Shown: positions 22,183-31,869 of the stretch, piece after piece | How positions within the stretch are numbered: the stretch's first letter is position 1 | Layout of the letters: every line of letters begins with the position of its first letter | NCBI GenBank assembly: GCA_010909725.1 | Contig: JAACMV010000004.1 | Location: forward strand, 992,001-1,056,000 | Direction of reading: 5' to 3' | DNA length: 64,000 nt | From: Picochlorum sp. 'celeri' | Lineage: Eukaryota > Chlorophyta > Trebouxiophyceae | Position numbers and translations under genes: made by a program | The notes under the pieces: model-generated | Database searches by the model: none | What the model saw: only the letters and a program-made list of their open reading frames with translations | Told to the model about the DNA's origin: nothing

Positions 22183-22461
22183 TTATTTACCCCACAGGGA
22201 TTTTCCAGACATTTTTTTTGTCTTCTTCGAACTCAATTTGGCCACTTTAGTCTCCATACGATCAGCAATCGACAACGCCTTCTCCATCATCTTCTTCTTC
22301 TTTTTCTTCTGAGCCTTTGTCCGCTGACCCCTCGTCCCACCCCCCTTCTTCCTCTTTTCCTTGGTTCCTGTGTCAACATCCATGTCGACACCACCACCAC
22401 CACTCTGGTGGTTCATCGCATCCTCCATTATTGGAGGAGTAGTAGTAGGAACACCCTCCAT
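22183..22461 (-). CDS. Small lysine-rich protein of unknown function
   Basis: A 92-aa frame with a good ATG (22461). The N-terminal 35 residues are acidic/Gly-rich (GGGGVDMDVDTG), then very basic (KEKRKKGGGTRGQRTKAQKK), then a predicted helix ending KKMSGKSLWGK. The composition suggests a nuclear or nucleolar protein, perhaps in ribosome biogenesis; I cannot name it. It lies tail to tail with UTP21, 50 bp from its stop. Confidence 0.6.
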   Translation of the reverse strand: MEGVPTTTPPIMEDAMNHQSGGGGVDMDVDTGTKEKRKKGGGTRGQRTKAQKKKKKKMMEKALSIADRMETKVAKLSSKKTKKMSGKSLWGK

Positions 22462-23109
22462 TATATATGCAATCCAATCAGTATCTATCTATATCGCCCT
22501 CGATCGGTGATGAACCGAATCCAAGAGATTCAGAAATCTTGTGTGCATGCAAGATGGCCTGTATTGCAATTATCGATGTGCAGAATTACCTTACTACTAC
22601 ATACCATGCATGTACTACTTTTGATACAAGGATGGTACAACACACTCGGTCATGACAAACTGTAGCGAAGCAACTGTAATCTTTCTTTGTACAGCACAAA
22701 GTCCGTATTTAAAACATTGAAGAAGGCGCCACCAAAGAATATTGAGTTCGAGAGACTCAACTGGGTGAGTCCAGAGACTTGTTTTATGACAAGTAACTTA
22801 CCTCTCGTCATCCTCTTGACATCCTCATCTGCACGTCGTCTTTTTCTACGCGGCACTTTATATTCCCATGCATATGCATATACTGTCGTAAATTATAATT
22901 TCATGGACCCGAGTCTGATATCCGATTGGATAACTACAGTACAGGTGCTTGTGTGTCGTGCCAGTCAAAAGGCACGTTCATGACAAGACTCCGGTGTTTT
23001 ATCTGTTCTATTCATGTCCAGAGCATGATTGATTCATGCATTTAGAGAAGTCAGATATATAATTCTACTGTTTCTGTTTATTATACAACGTATAGAGGGA
23101 GATACTTTA
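22462..23109. other. Intergenic region with unresolved minus-strand coding-like segments
   Basis: 648 bp between the Lys-rich gene (minus) and the CCCH gene (plus). On the minus strand, 22802-22856 encodes the basic stretch PRRKRRRADEDVKRMTR followed by a GTAAGT donor, and 22650-22760 holds SNSIFFGGAFFNVLNTDF. The apparent intron would be only 41 bp and no ATG leads it, so I do not call a gene. A TATAG acceptor-like site just before 23098 may belong to an untranslated exon of the CCCH gene. Confidence 0.35.
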
Positions 23110-23724
23110 ATGGTACCAGCATTGACCATGGGTGGGAGCAGAAGTTACGTTCAACCAGAACACGACGGCTCGTATGGCCATCCATCGTCACCACCAAACA
23201 CATCATCAGGATATGGAAGCTATTCTGGGACAAGTCCAGTGCCGGTCATGTATGGGGCCTCCATGATGCCCATGTACATGCCACCAGCAATGATTGCGCC
23301 CAGAGAGCTTCCACCCTATGTGTCGAAGAAAAAGCCCATCCAGGATGATGATGATGATGATGATGATGTTACGAATGATGATACGAATGATATGATGTCA
23401 AATGAAGATGATGCAAATGATAGCAGTATGCCAAAGGAAAAGCCTCCCCAACCATCATCAGATCCAAGAGTGTGCCAGTTTTTTGTCAAGAATGGTTCCT
23501 GTGCCTATGGAAGTTCGTGCAAATTCCAGCATCCATTGGAGCTTGCACCGCCAGTGTTCTACAATAGCTTTGGGTTGCCTCGTCGGAGTGGAGAGCCTCC
23601 GTGTAAATTCTTCCTAAAATACAGGCGATGTGCATATGGCCACACCTGTCGATATGACCATCCAGAGATCCGTGGCCTTTTGCCTCATCAGCAGTTTGAT
23701 CATCGGAATGCGCTATGGTATTAA
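23110..23724 (+). CDS. Tandem CCCH zinc-finger protein
   Basis: From the ATG at 23110 it encodes 204 aa. The first half is low complexity (Gly/Ser/Pro, then an eight-Asp run). Two fingers follow: CQFFVKNGSCAYGSSCKFQH and CKFFLKYRRCAYGHTCRYDH, both exactly CX8-CX5-CX3-H, the spacing usual in plant CCCH RNA-binding proteins. Binding to RNA in the nucleus or cytoplasm is the family role. An earlier ATG at 23029 would add a hydrophobic stretch; since 23098 follows a TATAG acceptor-like site, the later ATG is preferred. Its stop lies only 43 bp before the next ATG on the same strand. Confidence 0.8.
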   Translation: MVPALTMGGSRSYVQPEHDGSYGHPSSPPNTSSGYGSYSGTSPVPVMYGASMMPMYMPPAMIAPRELPPYVSKKKPIQDDDDDDDDVTNDDTNDMMSNEDDANDSSMPKEKPPQPSSDPRVCQFFVKNGSCAYGSSCKFQHPLELAPPVFYNSFGLPRRSGEPPCKFFLKYRRCAYGHTCRYDHPEIRGLLPHQQFDHRNALWY

Positions 23725-23767
23725 ATTACATGTAATAATATAGTGAAATTTCATCCAGTAAAAGGCA

Positions 23768-24847
23768 ATGAAGAGGAACGACGACGATGAACTGGACAAA
23801 CTGCCAGTGTTTGATCTGGCACCGTTCCTCTCTGACTCGGGTGGGAATGAGGCAGAGATTCTGCCCTTATGCAAGTCTATTGCTACGACATTGAAAGAGA
23901 CGGGGGTATTGGTGGTGCGGGATCCGAGGGTGGATGCGACGAAGAATGATGAATTTTTAAATGTCATGGAGACGTATTTTGCTCGAGCGGATACGATGCG
24001 GGATGCTCGGCCTGAGCTAGCGTATCAGGTGGGGTTAACTCCTGAAGGGATTGAGAAGCCGAGGTGTTTGAATGATGAATCTATGCGAGAGGTGATTGAG
24101 AGGTATGAGCCAACGCCTGTGAGGCAGGCTGATCCAAAGTGTCGATATTTCTGGCGTTTGGGGGAGCGACCTACGGCCACGAGGTTTAAAGAGTTGAATG
24201 CTGATCCAGTGGTACCTGATGGGTTTGAGAATTGGGAGCAGGTGATGGATGGATGGGGATATCTCATGTTGGAGACGGTCGAAACAGTAGCAGAGATGGT
24301 TGCCTTGGGCTTTGGGTTGGAGAGGGATACGTTTACGCAACGGATGCATCTTGGACCGCACTTATTAGCGCCTACAGGAACAGATTTAGAAAAGTATGGC
24401 AAGGTTGGGACGGTATTTGCTGGGTTTCATAATGATTTGAATTTTTTGACCATACATGGGAAATCCAAGCATGCTGGGTTGTTCATATGGCTGCGTGATG
24501 GGAAAAAGAAGATTCCCGTGAAGATTCCCGACGGTTGCCTGCTTCTTCAAGCTGGAAAGCAGCTTGAATGGTTGACGGGTGGCGTTGTGCAGGCGGGGTA
24601 CCATGAAGTGGTGTGCACAGAGGACACTCTGGCAGCCATGGCCAGGTGTGGTTCCACGTGGAGAGTGTCTTCCACTGTGTTTAGCCAATTAGCGAGCGAT
24701 GAAGTCCTGCGCCCATTACCGTGTTTCGAGACTGAAGAGTCGATAGAAAAGTATCCTCCTATGGCGGTGGGAGAGTTTGTGGAATCTGAATTGAAATATA
24801 TCAATCTTATGCACGGGGAGGGGAATGTCCCATCCGGTAGGGGTTGA
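23768..24847 (+). CDS. 2-oxoglutarate/Fe(II)-dependent oxygenase, isopenicillin N synthase-like
   Basis: A single exon, 359 aa. The N-terminal PVFDLAPFLSD and the ETGVLVVRDPRVD strand are the non-haem dioxygenase start (DIOX_N). The double-stranded beta helix has the iron triad HND (FHNDLNFLTIHG, near residue 223-225) and a distal His in VVQAGYHEVV (near 278), with the 2-oxoglutarate-binding Arg in STWRVSSTVF. The order matches the plant ACC-oxidase/isopenicillin-synthase-like class, including many protist members of unknown substrate. The stop codon sits inside a long imperfect GC-rich hairpin (24841-24913). Confidence 0.85.
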   Translation: MKRNDDDELDKLPVFDLAPFLSDSGGNEAEILPLCKSIATTLKETGVLVVRDPRVDATKNDEFLNVMETYFARADTMRDARPELAYQVGLTPEGIEKPRCLNDESMREVIERYEPTPVRQADPKCRYFWRLGERPTATRFKELNADPVVPDGFENWEQVMDGWGYLMLETVETVAEMVALGFGLERDTFTQRMHLGPHLLAPTGTDLEKYGKVGTVFAGFHNDLNFLTIHGKSKHAGLFIWLRDGKKKIPVKIPDGCLLLQAGKQLEWLTGGVVQAGYHEVVCTEDTLAAMARCGSTWRVSSTVFSQLASDEVLRPLPCFETEESIEKYPPMAVGEFVESELKYINLMHGEGNVPSGRG

Positions 24848-24913
24848 TCATCCGGTGCGGATCCCAGTACCCCCCTTGCACGGGGGGGCAGGATGCCGTG
24901 ATGGTCAACTCCC
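24835..24913. repeat. Long GC-rich hairpin across the oxygenase stop codon
   Basis: The core is CCCCCC (24870-24875), loop TTGCAC, then GGGGGGG (24882-24888). Outer arms also pair, imperfectly: GGTTGATCATC on the left with GATGGTCAACTCC on the right. The structure covers the TGA at 24845-24847 and the first 60 bp downstream. Confidence 0.6.
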
Positions 24914-25161
24914 GTGGCATCTCATGATTCTGCAATGTCAATCACGGTGAAGGGTACTTTAAATTATTATATTCTCATACTAGTAGTAGGAGTATCTGTA
25001 TCTGTGGCCAGTGTTGTGGAGACATCGATCGCCACACAGTACAAACTTGTTTGTTTGTACCTGGCAGCACAGCAAGCCTCTTTTCTATTCTGCAAGTCAA
25101 TTGTCTGAGTTGGGGGCGCATTGTATCTTCATTATAGTTATTTATATCTTCAAAATACACC
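24914..25161. other. Intergenic stretch upstream of the armadillo-BTB gene
   Basis: About 250 bp after the hairpin. A 57-codon ATG frame with one hydrophobic stretch is present, but nothing supports it as a gene. It should contain the promoter for the gene starting at 25162. Confidence 0.4.
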
Positions 25162-27575
25162 ATGCTTGGATTTCGCGAGGAGGTACGTCTCTGGTGTCTG
25201 CCTAGATGGATTCCTGCTTCCTGCATTTGTGTGGCATGTCGAGTCGGTATGCCATGATGGAGTATAAAGGCTATGCAAGGTTTCATGATGCATATCTATC
25301 ATGGATTTGAGTTTATAGGAGGTCGATCTGCTGTTTTAGGCATGTTCCCCTCGTCCTGCACATTCGAACCCCTCAATGAGATCTCTTTTTTGACATGGCT
25401 TGATGTGACTTATTTCTGCAGGTTTTGAGGTATGGGGATACGGATGTGGTTAGAAATCTTCTAAAAATTATAACTGGAAAGTATGAGAGGGATGGTCGCT
25501 GTGAGGAGGAGCCGACTCGATTCTTGGGGGATCTCTTGGTGACCACTGCTCAAAGTGAGGGAAGCGACGTTGTGCCGTGTCTCACGCTGCAGGCTATTCT
25601 TGCATGGATTCAGACTATTCCACAGTCTAAAGGTCTTTTTATTCGGCTTGGAGTCATTCCTGCTGTTTGTACAGCCTTACAAGTATCACTTCCCAGAGCA
25701 TGCTGTGATGAGGTTGCCATGCACACTGTTTCTGCTGCAGCCAAGGTGATACTCTTCTATTTGCGGGACAGCGATGTCGATGTGATTATAGAAGATATAG
25801 AAAAGTGTGACGGAGTTGGGATTTTGTTGGAGGCATGTCGAGCGCAAGGGAGCTGTCCCAGGTCTATTTGCATAGGACTTCATCTGCTCAAACACATGAC
25901 AAAGCGCTCACCTCGCCTTTTGCGCCGTGCTATGGAGGCACATGGTCCAGAGATTATATGCAATGTATTACGAGAGAATAAAGATGCAGATATGATAAAG
26001 TTTGGAGCCCTCACGCTGAGTAGGTGGGCTGCATCCCCCGGCACACAAGACCAACTGTCTGCCTCTGGTGCATATGAGCAGTTATGGGAGATCCTGAGAA
26101 CAAAGGAAAAATACGAATCATCCGTGTATGCATACGTCATGTTGGCGATTTGTCTGATGATGGGGAGTCGAATTGAAGAGGCTAGTGATTCATTTTTAGA
26201 GAGGCCTCAGGACTTTGTGAGATTCTGCAGAGCTGTTGATCACTATGATGCCAGTTTCCAGGAACAGGGGGTTGTGCACCATACCCTGGGACTCCTTGTC
26301 TGTTCATCAAAGTCATTTGATCTGATAATGGAGGCAACCAAGAATGATGTGATTAGTGTTCTTGCAAAGTCAAACGTGCGGTGTGGGTATATTCTTGATA
26401 TCCTGTATCAGAATAGGGACAGAATTCGTGACATTCATGACATTCAAGTTCGTCTCAAATTGGCTGTGTTTTTGGTGGAGAAGATGGCCCTGTATCCAGA
26501 TGCATCTGTTGGTGTATTGTTTTACGGACATGATGATGCTTTGATTGAGACATTGGTGGCACATTCATTTGAACATCTCATGGTGGCCAACATGCACGTG
26601 ACTGATGATGAGAGCTCTCAATCTGACTCTGACGATGAGAAGATGCATCTTACAAAGTTTAGTTGGGAGAGTCAATCAATTATATTCGACAGTCCAGGAG
26701 GCTTTCATATGGATGGAGTATCTGCAAAGGATGGGGATGACTGCTCCTCCCATCCGCACGAGGCGGAGCAACACCTAGAGGAAGAGGAACAGCAGTTGGG
26801 ACATGCATGCTTCAAAGCTTTTGCTTCGGAAAACAGTGTCTTAGGGTCACTAATACTGTTATGCAAAATTTCATCAAAGATGAGGCAAAGGAATGCATCG
26901 AATGAGAATCTCGTATCAGTAAAAAAGAGAAAGTGTTTTGGCACGAGGTACGAGACGTCTCAGCCGAAGAAGAAAGCAAAAGCGTCACATCCCACAGCCC
27001 AGCCATCCACAGAGCGTATGCGCCGTTTCATCGTTGGAGGAGAGCAGTTTGAGATCGAAGAGGCCTCTATCTGTGCAACGTCACACGTGGTAGCGTCCAT
27101 GTGTGAAGATGCAGACTGCAATGAAGAGATCCATGTACCTTGTTTGCATCATCTCTCTACCTCAGATATGGTCCTTTCCTTCACACGGATTCTAGAATGG
27201 TGCCATACCGGTGACCTATCAAACCTGAGCACGATGGAAGAGATACAGGCGTGTTGGATTGTCGCAGATTATCTGGGAATGCCCTCTCTAGAAGGGCACA
27301 TTGGCCAGCAAATTAACAACCTCGTGGAATCTCCAACCTGTGACCGTACACATGTTTTTGCAAAGCTTCACGAGCTGCATGATGCGTTTTACGGCTCGTA
27401 TACTCTTGAATCAATCATTGCTGAATGCATCGTGACTGAACTCAGCACGTGTGGGCCAGGAGATGACACCATTTCAAATGGTGTTGAGTTCCTGAAAGAC
27501 TTTGTCCTCCACCCAACGATTGCAGACAGAGTCGCCGAGGTGTTGCAAAAGACATTAGTAGCGAGCGATATTTGA
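25162..27575 (+). CDS. Armadillo-repeat protein with C-terminal BTB/POZ-like domain
   Basis: A 21-bp first exon (25162-25182, MLGFREE) and a long second exon (25422-27575) join in phase 0 across a 239-bp intron, giving 724 aa. The first two thirds are helical armadillo/HEAT-like repeats (TLQAILAWIQTIPQSKGLFIRLGVIPAVC...). An acidic Ser/Asp and Glu-rich linker follows (residues ~390-450), then a basic patch with KKRK and QPKKKAKA, probably a nuclear signal. The last ~170 residues look like a BTB fold (RRFIVGGEQFEIEEASICATSHVVASM...ILEWCHTGDLSNLSTMEEIQACWIVADYLGM). Such proteins often act as CUL3 adaptors; that role is inferred. Confidence 0.75.
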
Positions 27576-27827
27576 CCAAAACAATTTATTTATTTATTCA
27601 ACGACAAAAACTACAGAATTGTAAGCGCTGTGTACTCTGCATATTTGCTCAAAGTTTAGTATCTAGAAGCCAACGGCGCTGTTCAACTCGGTGGTATGAA
27701 CGTTTATCCTCTCAATAGTAAGCCTTTATCACGAGGTATAGCATCGGAACGACTGTGTACACGGGGAGGTGCGTGAATCCTAAACTGCTCGGAACAGTTC
27801 GGAGAATGTGCCTGCGATTGTAATCTG

Positions 27828-29138
27828 ATGCTTGCGTTTGCAGTGTACCTGAGCCCTAGAAGATCATTAAAAATCACTGCGATGAGCAGCAGAACTGAAG
27901 ATGGGCTTGCTGTTGATACCACGCTGAATCCAAGGGTGGCAGCTGTGAAGCCTTCCAAGACAATGGCATTGACTGATTTGGCATCTTCACTGCGAGAGCA
28001 AGGAGTCGATATAATCGGGCTTGCTGCGGGGGAGCCAGATTTCGATACACCAGAGCCCATTATTGAGGCAGGAATCGAAGCTTTGAAAACTGGGGTGACG
28101 CGGTATACCCCAAATGCAGGTACTGCCCAATTACGCAGAATGATTTGCGACAAGCTGCTCGAAGAGAATGGATTGCAGTATAGTCCAGATGAAATAGTTT
28201 TAAGCAATGGTGCCAAGCAATCTGTGTGGCAAGGGCTTTTAGCCGTGTGCTCTCCTGGGGACGAAGTTATTATTCCTGCACCGTTTTGGGTCAGTTACCC
28301 AGAGATGGCAAGAATGGCAGGAGCAGAGCCCGTTATCGTTTCGACAGACGCTGAGCAGGGATTTTTAATGACACCAGATCAATTAAAAGCATGTTTGACA
28401 CCCAAATCTAGACTATTGATCTTGTGCTCCCCGTCAAATCCATCTGGGGCAGTGTACTCTGAAAGTCAGTTGAAGGCCATCGCTGAGATTGTGCGGGAGC
28501 ATCCCAGGCTCATGGTGCTTTCCGATGAAATTTATGAGTATATTATATATAATCCAGCTCGTCATGTGAGTTTTGCGGGGATCCCAGGCATGTTTGAAAG
28601 AACTCTGACAGTCAATGGGTTTAGCAAGGCATATGCAATGACGGGATGGCGTCTGGGATACCTTGCGGCTCCACAGCATTTCGCAAAAGCATGTGCCATC
28701 ATTCAAAGTCAGAGTACATCTGGAGCAAGCAGTATAGCGCAGCATGCGGCTATGGCAGCTCTACGGATGGGCAAGCATGGCGGCCCCATTGTGGAGGATA
28801 TGGTGGCAGCCTTCCAGATGAGAAGGGACTACGTTGTGGACCGCCTCAAGGGAATGAAGTATATCAAGATCGTTGAGCCACAAGGAGCATTCTATGTTCT
28901 TCCTGATATCAGTGACATGTTTGCGAAGGGGTGTTATGCGGATGATTTTGGACCCATAGCTGACTCTGATACATTTGTCAAGTACCTGATTGAAAAGGCA
29001 AATGTGGCCACGGTGCCTGGCCAGGCTTTTGGAGCCCCGTCTTGTATTCGCATCTCATACGCAGCGTCCATGGAAACATTAGAAAAAGCCCTTGATAGAA
29101 TTGAACATGCTATAGATTTGCTTAAAGAAAAGAAGTAA
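27828..29138 (+). CDS. PAT: Aspartate/prephenate aminotransferase (prokaryotic-type, plastid)
   Basis: A PLP-dependent class I aminotransferase, 436 aa, ATG at 27828. Visible motifs: IIGLAAGEPDFDTPEPI, TRYTPNAGTAQLRR, LSNGAKQSVWQGLLAVCSPGDEVIIPAPFWVSYPEM, LCSPSNPSGAVYS, LSDEIYEYIIY (the Asp that binds the pyridine N), NGFSKAYAMTGWRLGY (Schiff-base Lys) and CIRISYAAS (carboxylate-binding Arg). This is the 1-beta/prokaryotic-type family that in plants is bifunctional, making aspartate and converting prephenate to arogenate in the plastid. A ~40-residue N-terminal extension (MLAFAVYLSPRRSLK...) would serve as a transit peptide. Its stop is 10 bp from that of LEO1. Confidence 0.92.
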   Translation: MLAFAVYLSPRRSLKITAMSSRTEDGLAVDTTLNPRVAAVKPSKTMALTDLASSLREQGVDIIGLAAGEPDFDTPEPIIEAGIEALKTGVTRYTPNAGTAQLRRMICDKLLEENGLQYSPDEIVLSNGAKQSVWQGLLAVCSPGDEVIIPAPFWVSYPEMARMAGAEPVIVSTDAEQGFLMTPDQLKACLTPKSRLLILCSPSNPSGAVYSESQLKAIAEIVREHPRLMVLSDEIYEYIIYNPARHVSFAGIPGMFERTLTVNGFSKAYAMTGWRLGYLAAPQHFAKACAIIQSQSTSGASSIAQHAAMAALRMGKHGGPIVEDMVAAFQMRRDYVVDRLKGMKYIKIVEPQGAFYVLPDISDMFAKGCYADDFGPIADSDTFVKYLIEKANVATVPGQAFGAPSCIRISYAASMETLEKALDRIEHAIDLLKEKK

Positions 29139-29148
29139 CGTTATTGTA

Positions 29149-30366
29149 TTATTCGCTGTCACTTTCCATGACAACAGCTCGCCTTTTCTTTGGCTGCACA
29201 TTCATCTCTTCGTCACTTTCCTCTACAGGCTCTGCAGGCTCTTTGTCCTCTATCTTTGGCATATCGTTTCCTTTCTTAATCTCTTCTAATCGTGCTGCAC
29301 CCTGTTCCTCCTGATCTTCATCAAATACATCTTGCACATCCTCAATGTCCTCCTCATCTACATCCTCGACTCCTTCATCATCGTCAGGAACAATGAAACC
29401 ATCGTCTTCTTCACCTTCATCTAGTACATGGCCTTCGTGTGGCATATCGTCATCCTCTTCCAAAAACGCAGCACTAAGGTAACTTTGTCGCCGCGGTGGA
29501 ACTTTTGCCTGCATAATCGAGCGCCTCATATGCTGCTTCTGTCTTTCCTGCAATTTCTCCTTATCCTTGATTCGAGCTTCTTCCATCTTCTCTTTCATCT
29601 CTCTCTCTTTCACTGGATCCACTAAAGTTGCCGTCTGCTTCACTTTCACCTTGGGCCCACCGCTATCTCTTGGCCGAACCTTTGGCCTATCCGCTCTACT
29701 AATACCAATAGGGTTGAACAAAAACTTTTCCTTGAACTTTCCTTCACACTGTACCAGATTACCATGCCGAACATACAAGAACGTATGGTCCCCTTCCACA
29801 TCCACGCCCCTCACTTGAAACACATCCTTTCCCACAGAGAGTGTCTTGCTCCCATCCGACCACGTCACAACGCGAGCATTACTCTCCTTGATTAACTTTC
29901 CATCTGCATTCAATTCATACCGCCACCGAATCACCGGACCATTGAAGTCATCTCCCTTGAAATCCTCCCGTTCAAATGCATCAGGTTCAATACGAAGCGA
30001 GTTGGGAAGCTTTGCAACCCGCAGCTGCGACAATGGCAATGCATCCCGCAACTCCACCTCAATATGCATGGGCCCAACCTCATCCCGTGTACCTCCCTCC
30101 TCCTCCGCCTCTTCCTTGTCTGCCGCTACTGCTGCCACACCATCACCTTGCTCTCCCTCTTGCTGCTTGGGTGGTCCCTCGCCCACAATATCCTCATCAT
30201 CGCTACCAAACAATTCCTTCATATCAACATCTGATGTCTGTTTATTCAATTCTCCATTCTGATCATCGCCTTCGCTATCGCTCCCAAATAATTCTTTGAG
30301 CATTCCTGAAGTATCATCAGCAGGAGCCTGTGCCTCCCCCGAGTTGGCCTTCTCCTCTTCCATCAT
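29149..30366 (-). CDS. LEO1: RNA polymerase II-associated PAF1 complex subunit LEO1
   Basis: LEO1 (VIP4 in plants) is a PAF1-complex subunit acting in transcription elongation and histone modification. One exon, 405 aa. The N-terminal 100 residues are acidic with two ELFGSD repeats, typical of LEO1. The folded core is LPNSLRIEPDAFEREDF, NGPVIRWRYELNADGKLIKESNARVVTWSDGSKTLSVG, then HTFLYVRHGNLVQCEGKF. A basic helical RKQ-rich segment and another acidic tail with PKKRRAVVMESDSE close the protein. Head to head with NDUFS6, 230 bp apart. Confidence 0.95.
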   Translation of the reverse strand: MMEEEKANSGEAQAPADDTSGMLKELFGSDSEGDDQNGELNKQTSDVDMKELFGSDDEDIVGEGPPKQQEGEQGDGVAAVAADKEEAEEEGGTRDEVGPMHIEVELRDALPLSQLRVAKLPNSLRIEPDAFEREDFKGDDFNGPVIRWRYELNADGKLIKESNARVVTWSDGSKTLSVGKDVFQVRGVDVEGDHTFLYVRHGNLVQCEGKFKEKFLFNPIGISRADRPKVRPRDSGGPKVKVKQTATLVDPVKEREMKEKMEEARIKDKEKLQERQKQHMRRSIMQAKVPPRRQSYLSAAFLEEDDDMPHEGHVLDEGEEDDGFIVPDDDEGVEDVDEEDIEDVQDVFDEDQEEQGAARLEEIKKGNDMPKIEDKEPAEPVEESDEEMNVQPKKRRAVVMESDSE

Positions 30367-30596
30367 AATAAATAGACTCTTTTTTTACTTTTATGTATGA
30401 CCATGTACAGGACAAGCGTGTCTTTTGCCTGGAGACAGGGGCTCTCTACATCAAGGATATAGATGTACCGGTCAAAGGAATACTTCGACCGTGCCCCTAG
30501 TAAAAATCCATCTCTCAATCTTCTTGGAGATCCGTTATACCCTGCATCCGGTCTCTGACCTTGTCCAACGTATTCAAAAATAATACTGGTGAAAAT

Positions 30597-31061
30597 ATGA
30601 ATGCGATTGCCACTGGTACGCGTCAGCTGTCGGTCTGTCGGCAGACCATTGCTGCCATGTTTTCAACGCAAACAGGGAATACTCTCGCCACAACGCAGGA
30701 CCAGATATCAAAAGTGGCTCATGAACTGACTCAGTCAGAACCTCAGATTACTGTACCAGGGCAAGCATTCTCGGGGGACTATAGGTCGACATCGGCTCTC
30801 GGCACAGGGGATGGCCTCTCGAATCACACAGCGAAATGGTGGCAGCCAGAGATGGGTGGAACACAGACGAGTCCTTTGGAGTATTGCCAGGCTGCGGAGC
30901 CAATCAAGGTGGATTCTATGGTGGTAGCGAGCACGGGTAGCGATGATCCTTCTCTGGGATGTCCAGTAGAGTATATTAGTCTGAAGGGCACAAGCAAGGA
31001 GAACCCTGCGGTGTGCAAATATACGGGTCTCAAGTATTACAGTGATGCGTGGAGGCATTGA
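30597..31061 (+). CDS. NDUFS6: Mitochondrial complex I NDUFS6 (13 kDa) homologue with altered zinc site
   Basis: An accessory subunit of respiratory complex I, imported into mitochondria; 154 aa from the ATG at 30597. The N-terminus (MNAIATGTRQLSVCRQTIAAM) is a basic presequence. The body follows the plant form: NHTAKWWQP, SPLEYCQAAEPIKVDSMVVAS, DDPSLGCPVEYISL, NPAVCKYTGLKYY. In the family four residues bind zinc (Cys, His, and the CxxC pair). Here the first Cys is Ser (VVAS), the His is Cys (LGCP), the third Cys is kept and the fourth is Thr (CKYT). The fold is recognisable but zinc binding as usually drawn is not possible. Confidence 0.85.
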   Translation: MNAIATGTRQLSVCRQTIAAMFSTQTGNTLATTQDQISKVAHELTQSEPQITVPGQAFSGDYRSTSALGTGDGLSNHTAKWWQPEMGGTQTSPLEYCQAAEPIKVDSMVVASTGSDDPSLGCPVEYISLKGTSKENPAVCKYTGLKYYSDAWRH

Positions 31062-31104
31062 TTGATTTATCCTCTTTTGATATGTATTAGTATTGTTGTT
31101 AGTC

Positions 31105-31869
31105 TTATTTCCTACGTTTACTCAGCCTGGATTCGTCCACATCCCTCTCACCCAGGGCCCCCTGCTTTGGAGCCAATTTCTTGCTCTCAGCAACCGACGC
31201 GAGCACCTTTTCTCGCGCCTCCTGAACCTTTTCTTTCCTATACGATTGCACACTATCACGCTTTTCCTGCGCAGAGTCGATATTGTTGGCCTGCTCCTCC
31301 AGAAAGTAGGCCACCTTTCCAGCCTGCTCGAGCCACACATCCAACGACTGAATCATCCCCTCAAACTTCTCTGGCGACACATCTCGAGGGATGGCGCTCA
31401 GCACGTGTATCCTACCCATCTGCTGATCTAATCGCCCCTCTACAAGACCAGTGTAGATGCACTGATGCACCACAAACGACTCCAGCTCCTGAATGCTGTG
31501 CATATCCAGGACATTCATAACCTCTTGATACTCTAGATACTTTGTATTCTCACACATCGATACCAGGGTGAGACATTTTAATTTCATCTCCTGATTCTTG
31601 TCCAGTGTAATGTACTTGTTTGTTCCTTGCGCACGTACATAGTCCGGCCAGGTCCCATGAGCAAACAGTGCCAATGTCTGTAGCCAACACGTGCCCTCTT
31701 CGCTTCGAATGACTGACGCTAATCCGCCATCAGAAGAACTCGTCGTTGCATGTTGATCCATATCAGTGGCCCCATTGTGTAACAGAGATCCGAAATGAAA
31801 CCTAGTTGGTTCTGAAATTGCCTGACTAATTAACTCAATCGCTTGGGCTTCTTCTTCTACAGGCGCCAT
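31105..31869 (-). CDS. CSN7: COP9 signalosome subunit 7 (PCI domain)
   Basis: CSN7 is a PCI-domain subunit of the COP9 signalosome, which removes NEDD8 from cullins. One exon, 254 aa, ATG at 31869. The helical part and winged helix read FAHGTWPDYVRAQGTNKYITL, MKLKCLTLVSMCENTKYLEYQEVMNVLDMHSIQELESFVVHQCIYTGLVEGRLDQQ, all matching CSN7. A C-terminal helix (VSPEKFEGMIQSLDVWLEQAGKV...) and a basic tail ending SKRRK follow. It is convergent with NDUFS6 (43 bp) and head to head with the rhomboid gene (217 bp). Confidence 0.93.
   Translation of the reverse strand: MAPVEEEAQAIELISQAISEPTRFHFGSLLHNGATDMDQHATTSSSDGGLASVIRSEEGTCWLQTLALFAHGTWPDYVRAQGTNKYITLDKNQEMKLKCLTLVSMCENTKYLEYQEVMNVLDMHSIQELESFVVHQCIYTGLVEGRLDQQMGRIHVLSAIPRDVSPEKFEGMIQSLDVWLEQAGKVAYFLEEQANNIDSAQEKRDSVQSYRKEKVQEAREKVLASVAESKKLAPKQGALGERDVDESRLSKRRK

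Noticed and set aside
24914..25108. Short frame with one hydrophobic stretch after the oxygenase gene
   Set aside because: No homology recognised, random-looking sequence, and it lies where the next gene's promoter should be.
30823..31061. Frames antisense to NDUFS6
   Set aside because: They are shadows of the plus-strand gene, which has clear family motifs.
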